A stretch of DNA of 64,000 bases from Nitrospirales bacterium (GCA_029261295.1 JAJDBP010000002.1:124001-188000), one strand, 5' to 3'. Positions 20,395-29,350 are shown, counted from the first letter of the stretch. The notes: generated by a model from the sequence alone, not told the origin. Numbers and translations: made by a program.

Positions 20395-20689
20395 GGGTTC
20401 TCCTTCACATTCGTAATAGGTTCATTGGGTTATGAGGATGGATGATTTATTCCCCCTCTGGGGGTCTTTTGTGTAGTCAAAAAAATGCAAGTCCATACAT
20501 GAATAATGTAGGGCATACCTTCCTATTCATTTCAATTCATGAAAGATAGGCCTCTGTACCTTCCCTAATAAGAAAGCCCTATATCTTTTTCGGTGGCTTC
20601 GGATGGAATCTGAAATAGCGATGCTTTGAAAGAAAGAATCTCGACAGTCGCTATGTTGTGCCTGGAATACGAACAGCGTTTTGGTTGGA

Positions 20690-22051
20690 TTAGGGTTTGG
20701 ATGTCGTCATCGCTGAAGGCAGAATTGAGCTAGTCGTCTGGGTCTTCTGGGTGAGACGGGCAAATAGTTTTTTCCTGATGGAGAAAAATTTTGGATTGTC
20801 TTCTGACAGTTCGAGGAATTTCCCATAATATTGATTGGCCAAGCGATTATTTCCCAGTCGCTCATAAGCGTACCCCATATTCAAGGGAATGTGTGGAAGG
20901 TTGGCTTCTAGGGATTCTGCTTGCCGTAATTCATGGATGGCCACTTGATAGTCTCCGCGTTGTTGCGCCACGAGCGCACGTTGAATCCACAGTTGCGGGA
21001 TTTTGTCATTCCTCGCCAAGCCACTTAAAAGATATTGATCAGCTTGGTCTATTTCCCCTTTGCCGAGGAGGGCGGTTCCCATCCAGAACCAGGGTTGCCA
21101 ATTGTTGGGTGGATCATGAAATAGTGGGGATAATAACGTGACAGCTTCGTTATATTTCCCTATTCGAATGAAATGTTGGCTCTGGTGTAAGAGGTTGGTC
21201 GATACGGTTTGAACCGGCACAGCTGTTGGGATCACGGACCTCGTTGAATCTGGTCGTGTTTGCGGTGTTGAGAGGCCAGCCATGGTTTTGGTGGATTGAG
21301 TACGAGTTTGGCGTGTTTTGGGAAGTTTTTTCACCGGAATAGTTGTATCTTTCAAAGACAAGACCACAGGATGTGCGGCCTTTGGTTTTTCAAATTTTTG
21401 AGGGCTAATTTTCTGGGTCGAGACATCCGGGTGTTCTTTTTCGGTCCGCTGTTTTGTTGAAGCCAAACTAGCCGTCGTTGCTCTTGGGTTGACTGAGTTG
21501 GGGCCGCTTTCCAAATTTTTGTTTTTCGTTACGAGCGTAGCTTGTGCAAAGCTTCTCGATTCATGTGGAAGGGTCGGTGGTGGAATTTCAGTTGATAGTT
21601 GTGTTGAGGAAGATCCATTAGGTCTTGGTGGTGTAATCGGGGATAGGGTAAGAGCCGTTATTGGTGCTGACGAGTTGGATTCTTTGTTAGAGAAAGTTAT
21701 AGATGGGGATGTTGGGATAGGCGTGGGGGGCGTGGCGACTTCTGTTTTATTATGTGTATCAGTCGTGCTCTCAGGTGTTACGGCTAGGGGAGAGGTTGGG
21801 GAAGAATGGCTGTTGGTCGAAAAGCTAAAGTCTAAATAATCATCTCCCCAAAAAACCAATAGGGAGAGGCCTGCCAGTCCTATGGTTAGGGTGAGGGCAA
21901 TTCTTCCAAGTATTGTTTCTGAGGATTGGAGATGTTGTCTAGCTTCCTTCTCATGGTTATCCTGACCAACGGAAGGTTCTTCTGCCTTACCGAGTGTCGT
22001 CTCGCTGTAATCCGTCTGTAAGCGTTTCAGGGTTTCTGCAATAATGCTCAT
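20690..22051 (-). CDS. TPR protein of MSHA-like unit (MshN-like)
   Basis: The 453-residue protein has one membrane segment at about 50-68 (ILGRIALTLTIGLAGLSLLVFW), a long Pro/Ser/Thr-rich spacer (70-290) and a C-terminal set of about three to four TPR repeats (YNEAVTLLSPLF, WFWMGTALLGKGEIDQADQYLLSGL, YQVAIHELRQAESLEANLP, PLNMGYAYERLGNNRLANQYYGKF). This matches MshN-type proteins, inner-membrane proteins with a periplasmic TPR domain that support type IV pilus or type II secretion machinery. It is third in the order secretin, ATPase, TPR and starts about 90 bases after the ATPase stop. Function is inferred from architecture and neighbours rather than from specific residues. Confidence 0.75.
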   Translation of the reverse strand: MSIIAETLKRLQTDYSETTLGKAEEPSVGQDNHEKEARQHLQSSETILGRIALTLTIGLAGLSLLVFWGDDYLDFSFSTNSHSSPTSPLAVTPESTTDTHNKTEVATPPTPIPTSPSITFSNKESNSSAPITALTLSPITPPRPNGSSSTQLSTEIPPPTLPHESRSFAQATLVTKNKNLESGPNSVNPRATTASLASTKQRTEKEHPDVSTQKISPQKFEKPKAAHPVVLSLKDTTIPVKKLPKTRQTRTQSTKTMAGLSTPQTRPDSTRSVIPTAVPVQTVSTNLLHQSQHFIRIGKYNEAVTLLSPLFHDPPNNWQPWFWMGTALLGKGEIDQADQYLLSGLARNDKIPQLWIQRALVAQQRGDYQVAIHELRQAESLEANLPHIPLNMGYAYERLGNNRLANQYYGKFLELSEDNPKFFSIRKKLFARLTQKTQTTSSILPSAMTTSKP

Positions 22052-22138
22052 GATTTTAATTGGCTGGGTAACAAAAAGATAATTGTGAACCGTTTAGATT
22101 TGGTTTTCTTGTGTCTCTTACCTCTAGCCTGACCTTTA

Positions 22139-22963
22139 CTATTTTAGGAAATCTCCCGCCGCTTTCCAAACGAGGAAGTGCCCAATACTCGGATTCTTTC
22201 TAGCAAAAGCGCCGAGCATGGCTCGATCGCACAGTTGGTTGATGCGTCTTGGCACTCCCCCGGACAATAAAAAGATGAGCCACGGGACACCAAGATGAAG
22301 TTGGAGCCGATGAGTTCGTTCGGCCTTATGGAGTCGATGAAGGATATAGTCACGGGTCTCTCGGTAGCCTAACGGTTGGAGCCGATAGCGCACACTGATA
22401 CGTTGGCGAAGTGGGCGTAAGGCGCGAGTCGCAAGTTTTTGCTCCAGTTCAGGTTGCCCAACCAACAAAAGACACATGAGTTTCTCTTTTTCGGTATCAA
22501 GATTGGATAAGAGCCTGAGGCCTTCTAAAACTTTGGCACTTAATCGATGGGCTTCATCGACAAGCACGACAACTCGTTCCCCATTTTCAGCGAGACGAAG
22601 AAGGACCTTCGGCAATTCTCGTTGAAGGGCGCTCAGGGAAGAATCTTCGGGGATCGTTCCTGTTAAATCTTCATAGATGGAGGTGAGCAAATCGGCATAA
22701 GATTGATCCGGATTGATAAGATAGGCAAAGCGAACGCCTTCGGGAGGATGTCGAAGGAGGTGCCGACACAGGAGTGTTTTGCCGAGTCCTACTTCACCCG
22801 TCAACATAGTGAAACTACTGCTGGCTATGCCGAATCGTAGGTGGTTTAGCGCCTCCACATAATGAGACCCCGCGAAAAAGAAATCGGTATCCGGGGTGAG
22901 GCGAAATGGTGGTTCTGCAAATCCCAGTTCTTCGTAACAGAGGCTCAAGTCAAGTGTTGTCAT
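22139..22963 (-). CDS. ExeA/MshM-like AAA ATPase
   Basis: The 274-residue protein has Walker A at about 57-64 (GEVGLGKT) and Walker B (VVVLVDEAHRL), followed by LRLLSNLDTEKEKLMCLLLVGQPEL and the arginine-rich LRPLRQRISVRYRLQPL segment typical of ExeA/MshM ATPases. The C-terminal part has a winged-helix-like GGVPRRINQLCDRAML. In ExeA systems the ATPase helps place the secretin in the envelope; the longer forms also carry a peptidoglycan-binding domain, absent here. The start overlaps the stop of the secretin gene by four bases (ATGA), showing translational coupling. The N-terminal YEELGFAEPPFRLTPDTDFFF motif is characteristic of the family. Confidence 0.9.
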   Translation of the reverse strand: MTTLDLSLCYEELGFAEPPFRLTPDTDFFFAGSHYVEALNHLRFGIASSSFTMLTGEVGLGKTLLCRHLLRHPPEGVRFAYLINPDQSYADLLTSIYEDLTGTIPEDSSLSALQRELPKVLLRLAENGERVVVLVDEAHRLSAKVLEGLRLLSNLDTEKEKLMCLLLVGQPELEQKLATRALRPLRQRISVRYRLQPLGYRETRDYILHRLHKAERTHRLQLHLGVPWLIFLLSGGVPRRINQLCDRAMLGAFARKNPSIGHFLVWKAAGDFLK

Positions 22964-24570
22964 AGCGAGGCCTTTACAATTTTTGGTGAAATAAAGATAA
23001 CTAACTCGTTTTTTGTTTTGACCGTATATGTGCCGGTAAATAATCTACCCAGCAGTGGAATGTCGCCTAAAATTGGTATTTTTCGTTGGGTCTCTGAAGA
23101 TTCTTCTTGAATGAGTCCACCGATAATAATCATTTCCCCATCTTTCACTCTGACGAGTCCTGATGATTGTTTGACATCCAACACCGGGGCCGTGGCAGTT
23201 CGTTGAGGGGATTCGCGTATTTCACGTAACCGAGAGATAATTGGCGTCACATCCAACATGATCCAGCCGTCATCGGAAATTTGTGGGGTCACCGACAGTA
23301 CTAATCCTACAGTTACTGATCGTGCTTGCTCAGTCACAATATTGCCGGTGCCTGCCGTGCCTTGTGACACGGTGGAAGTGAAGAAGGCTTCATCAGTTGC
23401 CACTTTAATTAAGGCTGGTTGATTATTCAGAGTCACGACCCTTGGTTTGGATACAACGCGAAGCTCTCCTTGCTCTTGTAAGGCTTGGAGAACGCCATCA
23501 AAACTACCATCAGCGAAGGAGATTGTGGTCGTCGCGGCTTTGGCGATAAAGCCTCCAAAAGGTGTCGTGATAATATTTGAGAGTCCAAAATTTCCTGATG
23601 TGTCATAAAAATTTATTTTATTCCAATCAATGCCCAGGCTGTAATTATCATTCAAGCTGACTTCATAAATTCGGGCTTCAATTTGAACTTGTCTGTAGAG
23701 GGCTTGATGGACAGATTGTAGGAAGTGTTCAATTTCATCTACCCGTTGATACCAATCAGTGACTTGTATCGTTCCAGAAAGTCGATTGAGAACCAATCGT
23801 CCGTCTTTAGACATAAGGGTACGAATTTGGCCTTCCAGTTCCTCCCAGAACTTTATTTCGTCTTCCTGGTTAACCGTAATTTGTCCGTTGTTTTGGGAGC
23901 CTCCATCTGAGGTCCCACTTGATCCTGAATTCAGTTGAGCGCGGTTTTGCCCGTTTCCACCTCGGATCAAACGAATGTAATCGACACTCAGGGAACGAGT
24001 TTTAAATCGTTTAATTTGGATCAAGTCTCCCTGCTGTTCCCAGTAAAATCCATGAGCTTCGAGCAGTGCGGTCATGGCACGTTCCAGAGGCAAATCGTGA
24101 AAATCGACGGTGACAAATCCGGTAATCTCTGGTCCAGAAACAATATTGAGTTTGTTGTTCCGAGCAAAGAGGGCTAATGCATCAATGAGAGGCAATTCAT
24201 GTGCGCGGAAGGAATAGAGCGGGCCTAATGTGGGAGGTATCGGGGCAGGAGTGTTATGGCCATGACTGTTGAGGACCATTCGGTCTTCCAGGGAAAATGA
24301 GATATGGGACTTGTGGAAATCAGTTTTGACAGTATTAGCTTCCTTGGGTGAAATTGCCGATGCCGATGCCGAGGTCTGTAGGGCTCTTGCGGGAGTTTCT
24401 GTGTTTTTCCCAGTGGTCGTACAACCCCACAGAGTTAAGAATCCAATGATGAAGACCCCCAATGCCAAAGGCATCAGATTGGGAGTAGGAGGCTCCAGGG
24501 ATTCGGTCTCTCTGGTAATACTCAAATTTGTGTGGAAGACGACCTTTTTCATTGAACTTGATTGAGCCAT
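22960..24570 (-). CDS. MshL-like secretin lipoprotein
   Basis: The 536-residue protein has a long N-terminal extension before a lipoprotein-type signal segment ending at C50 (FLTLWGC). An STN-like domain follows (about 115-180, FRAHELPLIDALALFARNNKLNIV), then an N-domain region with a Gly/Ser/Asn-rich insert, and the secretin core (about 290-535) with VVSKPRVVTLNNQPALIKVA, the VGLVLSVTPQIS strand and GEMIIIGGLIQEESSETQRKIPILGDIPLLGRLF. Secretins form the outer-membrane gate of type II secretion and type IV pili. The order with the ATPase and TPR gene fits MshL-MshM-MshN. The true start could be the Met at residue 7. Confidence 0.9.
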   Translation of the reverse strand: MAQSSSMKKVVFHTNLSITRETESLEPPTPNLMPLALGVFIIGFLTLWGCTTTGKNTETPARALQTSASASAISPKEANTVKTDFHKSHISFSLEDRMVLNSHGHNTPAPIPPTLGPLYSFRAHELPLIDALALFARNNKLNIVSGPEITGFVTVDFHDLPLERAMTALLEAHGFYWEQQGDLIQIKRFKTRSLSVDYIRLIRGGNGQNRAQLNSGSSGTSDGGSQNNGQITVNQEDEIKFWEELEGQIRTLMSKDGRLVLNRLSGTIQVTDWYQRVDEIEHFLQSVHQALYRQVQIEARIYEVSLNDNYSLGIDWNKINFYDTSGNFGLSNIITTPFGGFIAKAATTTISFADGSFDGVLQALQEQGELRVVSKPRVVTLNNQPALIKVATDEAFFTSTVSQGTAGTGNIVTEQARSVTVGLVLSVTPQISDDGWIMLDVTPIISRLREIRESPQRTATAPVLDVKQSSGLVRVKDGEMIIIGGLIQEESSETQRKIPILGDIPLLGRLFTGTYTVKTKNELVIFISPKIVKASL

Positions 24571-25042
24571 TGAGAGGAGTAATATGTTTTAGTTTTCATC
24601 CAAATACTGTTTTCATCATGTCTGATGGCGGAAATGGTATTGGGCTGAATGAACATTTTCCGAAACTCGTTGACTTTTCCAAACCTTGCTAAGCAAGTAT
24701 TTTTTGTACTTATGTAAGGTTCTTCGAAGATACTTCTCTTTCTTTTGTCGGAGATTGATGAGGCAATCTTTATTGTATGGGGGAAATGCAGGCTGGGGAT
24801 GCGACAAGCTTTAGAAAAGAATGTGAAGAAGACAGAGCAAGTTCTGCCTCTGGGGCCTCTTTTAATTCAGAGGTATTTTCCTAGGATGACCTGCGCCGAG
24901 TATTGTATGTCCAGATTATTTAAGAGTGGGCATTTACGTACTCTGAGAAGGGCCTTTTTTAAAAGTTGAAGAGGAGAAGATGAGATTGGTCAGGGGAGTG
25001 AGGAGCTTTTGAACGAGGGATATTCCTTTTCACCCTATGCCA
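24571..25042. other. Intergenic region without recognised gene
   Basis: These 472 bases lie upstream of the secretin gene and downstream of the small TPR gene. A rightward frame at 24745-24969 begins with TTG, has no ribosome binding site and encodes nothing recognisable. No tRNA or convincing terminator was seen. The region should contain the promoter of the three-gene secretin unit, but no clean -35/-10 pair stands out. Confidence 0.45.
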
Positions 25043-25669
25043 CTAAAGTTTGGAATGGGATTTCATATCCATAAGGGCAATGGATGCGAAAGAATCTCCC
25101 AATTGGGATGCTTCATGAAAAAGTCGACGGGCAGTGGTGAGGTCTGTTTGGCCAAAATGGCCTTCAGCATAGAGATACCCTAAATGTACAAGTGCTGAGG
25201 TGAGATGGGGGTCGAGGTTCACGGCTTTGAGGATGGCTTTTTTCGCCAGCCCGAATTTCCCCAAGTGTTTTAAGGAAATGCCTAATCCTAAATACCCTCC
25301 GGCCGATTTCGGATTTTGCCGGAGAGCCTGCTTGTAGGCTGCGATCGCAGCATGAGTGTTTCCCTTTAATAAATAACGCCAGCCTAATGTTGTGTGACCT
25401 TTTGTTGTTAATGATTTTTGTTTCTTCGGCCCTGGCGTAGAATGTGGATTGTGGAGATTCTTGCCTTTTGTCTGACTTCTATGGCTAGAAACTGAACCAG
25501 GAGTTTTTCTCTTAAGAATTTCATTTTCCGTTTTTTGTTTCGAGTGAGACATGGGTGATGGGCTGGAATAAGTCGATGGAAGATCAACATGGCTTCCGAG
25601 CGCGGCTGTGGATGGCAGAATCAGGAGGAGGGTGATCAGGAAGGTTTTATAGTTAATTTCCTCTCTCAT
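25043..25669 (-). CDS. Small exported TPR/Sel1-type repeat protein
   Basis: The 208-residue protein has a signal peptide (hydrophobic core about 9-20, cleavage near ALG at 25), a basic low-complexity spacer (residues 35-90, rich in K, S, T and P) and about three TPR-like units: TLGWRYLLKGNTHAAIAAYKQAL, YLGLGISLKHLGKFGLAKKAIL, and VHLGYLYAEGHFGQTDLTTARRLF, the last resembling a Sel1 repeat. It should act in the periplasm as a binding scaffold. It lies upstream of the MSHA-like unit on the same strand, but 470 bases separate them, so operon membership is uncertain. The specific partner is unknown. Confidence 0.75.
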   Translation of the reverse strand: MREEINYKTFLITLLLILPSTAALGSHVDLPSTYSSPSPMSHSKQKTENEILKRKTPGSVSSHRSQTKGKNLHNPHSTPGPKKQKSLTTKGHTTLGWRYLLKGNTHAAIAAYKQALRQNPKSAGGYLGLGISLKHLGKFGLAKKAILKAVNLDPHLTSALVHLGYLYAEGHFGQTDLTTARRLFHEASQLGDSFASIALMDMKSHSKL

Positions 25670-25855
25670 TTGATTACACGTATCGGAATGCCTACGTAGG
25701 GCTTGATACGCATGATGAGGAATGCTTCAGGAACGAGTCGGATTCAAAAAAAACCTGATAGAACTGCTTAGGGTTGTGAAAAATAAATTATCAATATTAT
25801 TGAACATTTTTTGGAAAATAGATGAGAGGAGAGAAGTCTTATGGGCGAGGGGGAA

Positions 25856-25889
25856 AACAAGGCCTACCAATTTCTTGGTAGGCCTTGTT
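25856..25889 (-). terminator. Intrinsic terminator after the bolA-glutaredoxin unit
   Basis: Two 15-base arms, AACAAGGCCTACCAA and its exact complement, are separated by only four bases (TTTC on the plus strand). Read on the minus strand, the hairpin lies 22 bases past the glutaredoxin stop and continues into TTTTCCCCC. This is the strongest hairpin found in the window and fits a Rho-independent terminator. Confidence 0.85.
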
Positions 25890-25911
25890 AATCAAAAGGA
25901 TAATCGAGAAA

Positions 25912-26241
25912 TTATGCTTGATCAGGGAAAGCTGCTTTTAGAAGGGGTTGGAGTTCTCCCTTTTCTTCCATGGGGCCTAGGACATCAGTGTCGCCATAGA
26001 ATTGGCCATTGATGAAGACTTTGGGTAGGGTCGGCCAGTTCGTCATTTTTGTCAGGGTCTCGCGCTTTTCTGGATTTGGCAGGGCGTTGATTAATTCATA
26101 GGGATAGCCGTACTTGTTAAAAAATTCCATGGTTTCGACAGTAAATCCGCATTGCGGGGCAGTCTTTGTCCCTTTCCCGTAAATGAGAATTTTGTGTTCG
26201 GCAATTTCTTTGTTGATTTCGTCTTCAATGGGTGAACTCAT
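25912..26241 (-). CDS. grxD: Monothiol glutaredoxin (Grx4-type) with CGFT site
   Basis: The 109-residue protein has the monothiol glutaredoxin pattern: LIYGKGTKTAPQCGFT with the active cysteine at C31, WPTLPKVFINGQFYGDTDVL and a C-terminal helix. Grx4-type proteins bind a [2Fe-2S] cluster with glutathione and work with BolA proteins in iron-sulphur cluster trafficking. The usual active site is CGFS; here the last residue is Thr. The ATG at 26241 was chosen over one eight codons upstream because AAGGAGG stands eight bases before it. That Shine-Dalgarno sequence lies inside the last codons of bolA, whose TAG ends four bases before this gene, so the pair is translationally coupled. Confidence 0.93.
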   Translation of the reverse strand: MSSPIEDEINKEIAEHKILIYGKGTKTAPQCGFTVETMEFFNKYGYPYELINALPNPEKRETLTKMTNWPTLPKVFINGQFYGDTDVLGPMEEKGELQPLLKAAFPDQA

Positions 26242-26245
26242 AAGA

Positions 26246-26494
26246 CTATCCTCCTTGGGCTTCATTACGGGTTTTAGCTTGAATTTCTAAGGCATGAATG
26301 CGTCCGTCTTTCATCGGCGCGTCAAGAGCTTGATAAATCATTCGGTGGCGGTCTAACAAATTTTTCCCTTCGAAGGCATCAGAAATCACCTTGACGGTAA
26401 AGTGATCCATCGTGCCCGTGCGATCAAGCACAGAGACTTCGGCATCGCCTAGAGCTTGTTGAAGTTGAGTGCTGAGATCTTCAAATGTCATCAT
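26246..26494 (-). CDS. BolA-family protein
   Basis: The 82-residue protein shows the BolA fold pattern: an N-terminal LSTQLQQALGDAEVSVLDRTGT stretch, then HFTVKVISDAFEGKNLLDRHRMIYQAL, with the conserved RHR-like helix and a C-terminal IHALEIQAKT strand. The histidine in LLDRHRMIY is the expected cluster ligand in BolA-glutaredoxin complexes. It is followed within four bases by the monothiol glutaredoxin gene, whose ribosome binding site is inside this gene. The arrangement supports a role in iron-sulphur cluster delivery or iron sensing. It could equally be called IbaG-like; the subgroup cannot be decided from this sequence alone. Confidence 0.92.
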   Translation of the reverse strand: MMTFEDLSTQLQQALGDAEVSVLDRTGTMDHFTVKVISDAFEGKNLLDRHRMIYQALDAPMKDGRIHALEIQAKTRNEAQGG

Positions 26495-26601
26495 CGAAAT
26501 GGTTCTACCTTCGTGTAAGAATAAAATGGAAAGCCTGTTGGTTCACTATACAGGAGCCAGAATTTTTTGCGCAATCGTGATATTGGCATCTTTTTGGGGA
26601 G

Positions 26602-27336
26602 TTATGAATGTGGCTCCAGACCAGGCTTCAGGACTGTATGGAGAAACGTGCTGAGGCCGTCAAGGACTTGGATTGGGATTTCATGGCCTCCACGAAATTC
26701 GACCCAGCTGACAGGTAATCCCGCATTGTGGATGTGATCTCGCAGCTGTTGGGCCATGGAATGGGCCAGAATAGGATCGTCTATGCCATGACTTTGAAAA
26801 ACAGGGAGCCCCTTACGATTAGGAAGACGGGAGAGCCATTTCTGTTTGGCAATGAGGGTTCCAGAGAGCAGTGCTAGGCCAGCAAATGAAAGATCAGAGT
26901 GCAGAACGAGATCCGTGGACAGCATGGCGCCTTGCGAAAATCCCCCCAAAACCAGCGAATGAGAGGGGACGGATAATGATTCCATGGCGAGCGTCAGGAC
27001 TTCTTGCATTTGAGTGCGAGCGGGTAGTAGTCCACGAGGAATTTCTTCTGATAGGGCCTCCCATTGACCTTGGGCTCTCGCTTGGGTGACGCGTTCCATA
27101 TCCAACATCCACCAGGCTCTTGCATCACCTAAGCCCATGTCCAAGCTTAGTGGTGCGGATGGAAAAAGAAAACGAACGTTATGAGGCACCTTTAAATATT
27201 GCCCTAAAGCGACTAAATCATCTCCTGGAGCCCCAAAGCCATGTAATAGCACTATCAAAGGGCCATCTCCACTACCTTGGCCATCTAATCCCCCAGAAAT
27301 GCATACGTCTAAGCCCGCCCATTGTTCATGTCGCAT
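26602..27336 (-). CDS. Carboxylesterase/phospholipase-family alpha/beta hydrolase (YpfH-like)
   Basis: The 244-residue protein fits the Abhydrolase_2 family. It has IVLLHGFGAPGDDLVALGQYL near the N-terminus (oxyanion region), a VLGGFSQGAMLSTDL nucleophile elbow with the catalytic Ser in GFSQG, LPVFQSHGIDDPILAHSMAQQL carrying the catalytic Asp, and a late His in FRGGHEIPIQVLD. These enzymes hydrolyse short-chain esters or lysophospholipids; the natural substrate is unknown. No signal peptide is seen, so it is cytoplasmic. It lies 107 bases upstream of bolA on the same strand and may be transcribed with it. Confidence 0.88.
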   Translation of the reverse strand: MRHEQWAGLDVCISGGLDGQGSGDGPLIVLLHGFGAPGDDLVALGQYLKVPHNVRFLFPSAPLSLDMGLGDARAWWMLDMERVTQARAQGQWEALSEEIPRGLLPARTQMQEVLTLAMESLSVPSHSLVLGGFSQGAMLSTDLVLHSDLSFAGLALLSGTLIAKQKWLSRLPNRKGLPVFQSHGIDDPILAHSMAQQLRDHIHNAGLPVSWVEFRGGHEIPIQVLDGLSTFLHTVLKPGLEPHS

Positions 27337-27438
27337 GGAATTAAGAAATCCTTACAGGAAAGAAAGAGGGATATTGGTCACAATGGGAAATGGAGAAAGA
27401 CGAGAAGTAAAGAGACGGAGGGTACCTCAATCGTGGGA

Positions 27439-27618
27439 TCAATGCCCCATCTTAGGGGCCCCAGCGTTTGCCCCTTGGGTGATGAGCGGAATTCGCAAAA
27501 CCTGATGGCAATGATTACAAACGACTTTCAAGGTATTCTCATCGGCGTATTCAACTTCTTCTTCTTTTTTCCAAAATAATTTGCTGCATTTTGGACATTT
27601 TCGAACGAGCATTGACAT
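27439..27618 (-). CDS. Small zinc-ribbon protein
   Basis: The 59-residue protein has two CxxC pairs, CPKC (about residues 8-11) and CNHC (about 34-37), separated by an acidic KKEEEVEYADENTLKVV stretch, a typical zinc-ribbon spacing. No enzymatic domain is present. The long open frame extends 26 codons further upstream, but GGAG eight bases before the ATG at 27618 supports this shorter start and leaves room for a promoter between it and the divergent acetyltransferase gene. The family is not recognised; DNA, RNA or protein binding are all possible. Confidence 0.65.
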   Translation of the reverse strand: MSMLVRKCPKCSKLFWKKEEEVEYADENTLKVVCNHCHQVLRIPLITQGANAGAPKMGH

Positions 27619-27694
27619 AGAGACAGCTCCGAAAAAACCAACCGCGATTAATAGTGGACTTAGTGTAATATATCTTGCCACAATCTGCCAACGC

Positions 27695-28114
27695 ATGATC
27701 AGTTATTTCGATTCTCACAATATTGACCCCCAACACCTTCTGGTTTTATTTGAGCAAGCCGATTGGGCGCGTGGCCGAAGTCTCAAAGATATCCAGCAGA
27801 TGCTGGACGAGACCGATTTGACTATCTCGGCCTGGGAAGGAACCCATTTGGTAGGTTTTGGTCGGGTCCTGACAGATTATGTCTATCGGGCCTCGATTTG
27901 GGATGTCATCGTGGACAGGAACTTCCAAGATCAAGATATTGGGAAAGGACTCATCCAACGAATGCTGACCCATCCCTCCCTGGATCAAGTCGAATTATTT
28001 TGGCTCTGCACCAGGCATTATCAAGGGTTTTATGCCTCTCTAGGGTTTTCGGATAAAGAGCAGACTGGTATGGTATGGGATCGACGAAAACAACCTCCAT
28101 TGTCGTCGACTTAG
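27695..28114 (+). CDS. GNAT-family N-acetyltransferase
   Basis: The 139-residue protein from ATG 27695 has the GNAT pattern: ISAWEGTHLVGFGRVLTDYVYRASIWDVIVDRNFQDQDIGKGLIQRML, with Q-D-I-G-K-G matching the acetyl-CoA pyrophosphate loop, followed by FWLCTRHYQGFYASLGFSD. It transfers an acetyl group from acetyl-CoA to an unknown amine or protein. An upstream in-frame ATG at 27581 would overlap the divergent zinc-ribbon gene, and its extra 38 residues look unlike any GNAT N-terminus, so the shorter start is preferred even though no clear Shine-Dalgarno sequence is visible. Confidence 0.85.
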   Translation: MISYFDSHNIDPQHLLVLFEQADWARGRSLKDIQQMLDETDLTISAWEGTHLVGFGRVLTDYVYRASIWDVIVDRNFQDQDIGKGLIQRMLTHPSLDQVELFWLCTRHYQGFYASLGFSDKEQTGMVWDRRKQPPLSST

Positions 28115-28174
28115 CTGGAACGATCTTGTTTGTTGGGAATGGTACGGGCTTAACATCATATTCATGTTGACAGG

Positions 28175-29350
28175 ATGTCATTGATGATTGTGGTCGGACT
28201 CATGTCCGGAACGTCGGCGGATGGTGTGGATGCCGCTGTTGTGGACATTTCCCAAGCTGGCCATCGTTTGGACATTAATTTCATTGGCCATTACGGTCGT
28301 TCTTACTCTCCCCAATTACGGCAACGCATCTTGCAAGTGGCTGAACGGGGAACCATAAAAGAAATCTGTCATCTTCATACGTTACTGGGAGAAGTTTTCG
28401 CGAAAACGGTTTTGGCTGCATTGTCTCAGTATAAGGTCAGATCCAAACAGGTGAAATTAATTGGCTCCCATGGGCAAACGGTTCACCATCTTCCTGAGCC
28501 TACAAACGAGCGAGGTTTGGGAGCCATTCGTTCGACTCTTCAAATTGGTAACCCTGCGGTCATAGCCGAACGCACAGGGATTACGACAGTTTCAGATTTT
28601 CGTTCTCGTGACATGGCTGCTGGCGGGGAGGGTGCGCCTTTAGTCCCCTATACGCATTTTCTCCTCTTCCGAAATACGAAGGCCATTCGTTGGGTCGTAA
28701 ATCTCGGAGGGATTGCGAATGTGACGGCACTCCCACGGGGTGACCGACTCGCCTTGGTTCAGGCCTTTGATACGGGTCCCTGCAATATGCTGTTAGACGC
28801 CCTGGTGACCCTCGGAACCAAGGGGCGTACGACGATAGATCGTGGCGGAAGATTAGCACAACGTGGTCAGGTACATTCCGGATTATTGCGATGGTTCCTC
28901 GCGCATCCTTATTTACGGCGATCTCCTCCAAAGTCAACAGGGCGAGAAATCTTTGGGGAATCGTATGTACAAAAGGTCTTGTCTCAGTCTAGGCGACGAC
29001 ATCTTTCCCTTAACGATCTTTTAGCGACAGGGTGCCAATTTATTGCTCAAAGCATTCGAGATGCTCAGCAGTGGACCAAGCAGGCTCCCGGAGATGTGGT
29101 ATGCGGAGGTGGGGGTATTCGCAATGCTCGCCTCTGGGCGGAAATTCAGAAAATTTTTACACCGAATATTCCGGTTCGAACGATGGATGATTGTGGGTCA
29201 TCCAGTCAGGCCTTCGAAGCTCAGGCGTTTGCAGTATTGGCTCATCAAACCGTTCACGGAATTTGTACCAATGTGCCAAGAGTGACTGGTGCCAGGCATC
29301 CCGTGATTTTGGGGTCTGTGACGCCTGGTCTTCATAAATTTCTAAAGTGA
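28175..29350 (+). CDS. anmK: Anhydro-N-acetylmuramic acid kinase
   Basis: The 391-residue protein begins with VVGLMSGTSADGVDAAVVDI, the ATP-binding signature of AnmK. It also has KLIGSHGQTVHHLP, the TTVSDFRSRDMAAGGEGAPLVPYTH segment, RWVVNLGGIANVT and AFDTGPCNMLLDAL. The enzyme phosphorylates and opens 1,6-anhydro-MurNAc, giving MurNAc-6-phosphate in cell-wall recycling. Length is normal for the family. The start is the ATG at 28175; an ATG three codons later has AGGA at a better distance and may be the real one. No other recycling gene is next to it. Confidence 0.95.
   Translation: MSLMIVVGLMSGTSADGVDAAVVDISQAGHRLDINFIGHYGRSYSPQLRQRILQVAERGTIKEICHLHTLLGEVFAKTVLAALSQYKVRSKQVKLIGSHGQTVHHLPEPTNERGLGAIRSTLQIGNPAVIAERTGITTVSDFRSRDMAAGGEGAPLVPYTHFLLFRNTKAIRWVVNLGGIANVTALPRGDRLALVQAFDTGPCNMLLDALVTLGTKGRTTIDRGGRLAQRGQVHSGLLRWFLAHPYLRRSPPKSTGREIFGESYVQKVLSQSRRRHLSLNDLLATGCQFIAQSIRDAQQWTKQAPGDVVCGGGGIRNARLWAEIQKIFTPNIPVRTMDDCGSSSQAFEAQAFAVLAHQTVHGICTNVPRVTGARHPVILGSVTPGLHKFLK

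Noticed and set aside
24745-24969. 74-codon rightward frame
   Set aside because: TTG start without ribosome binding site, nothing recognisable.
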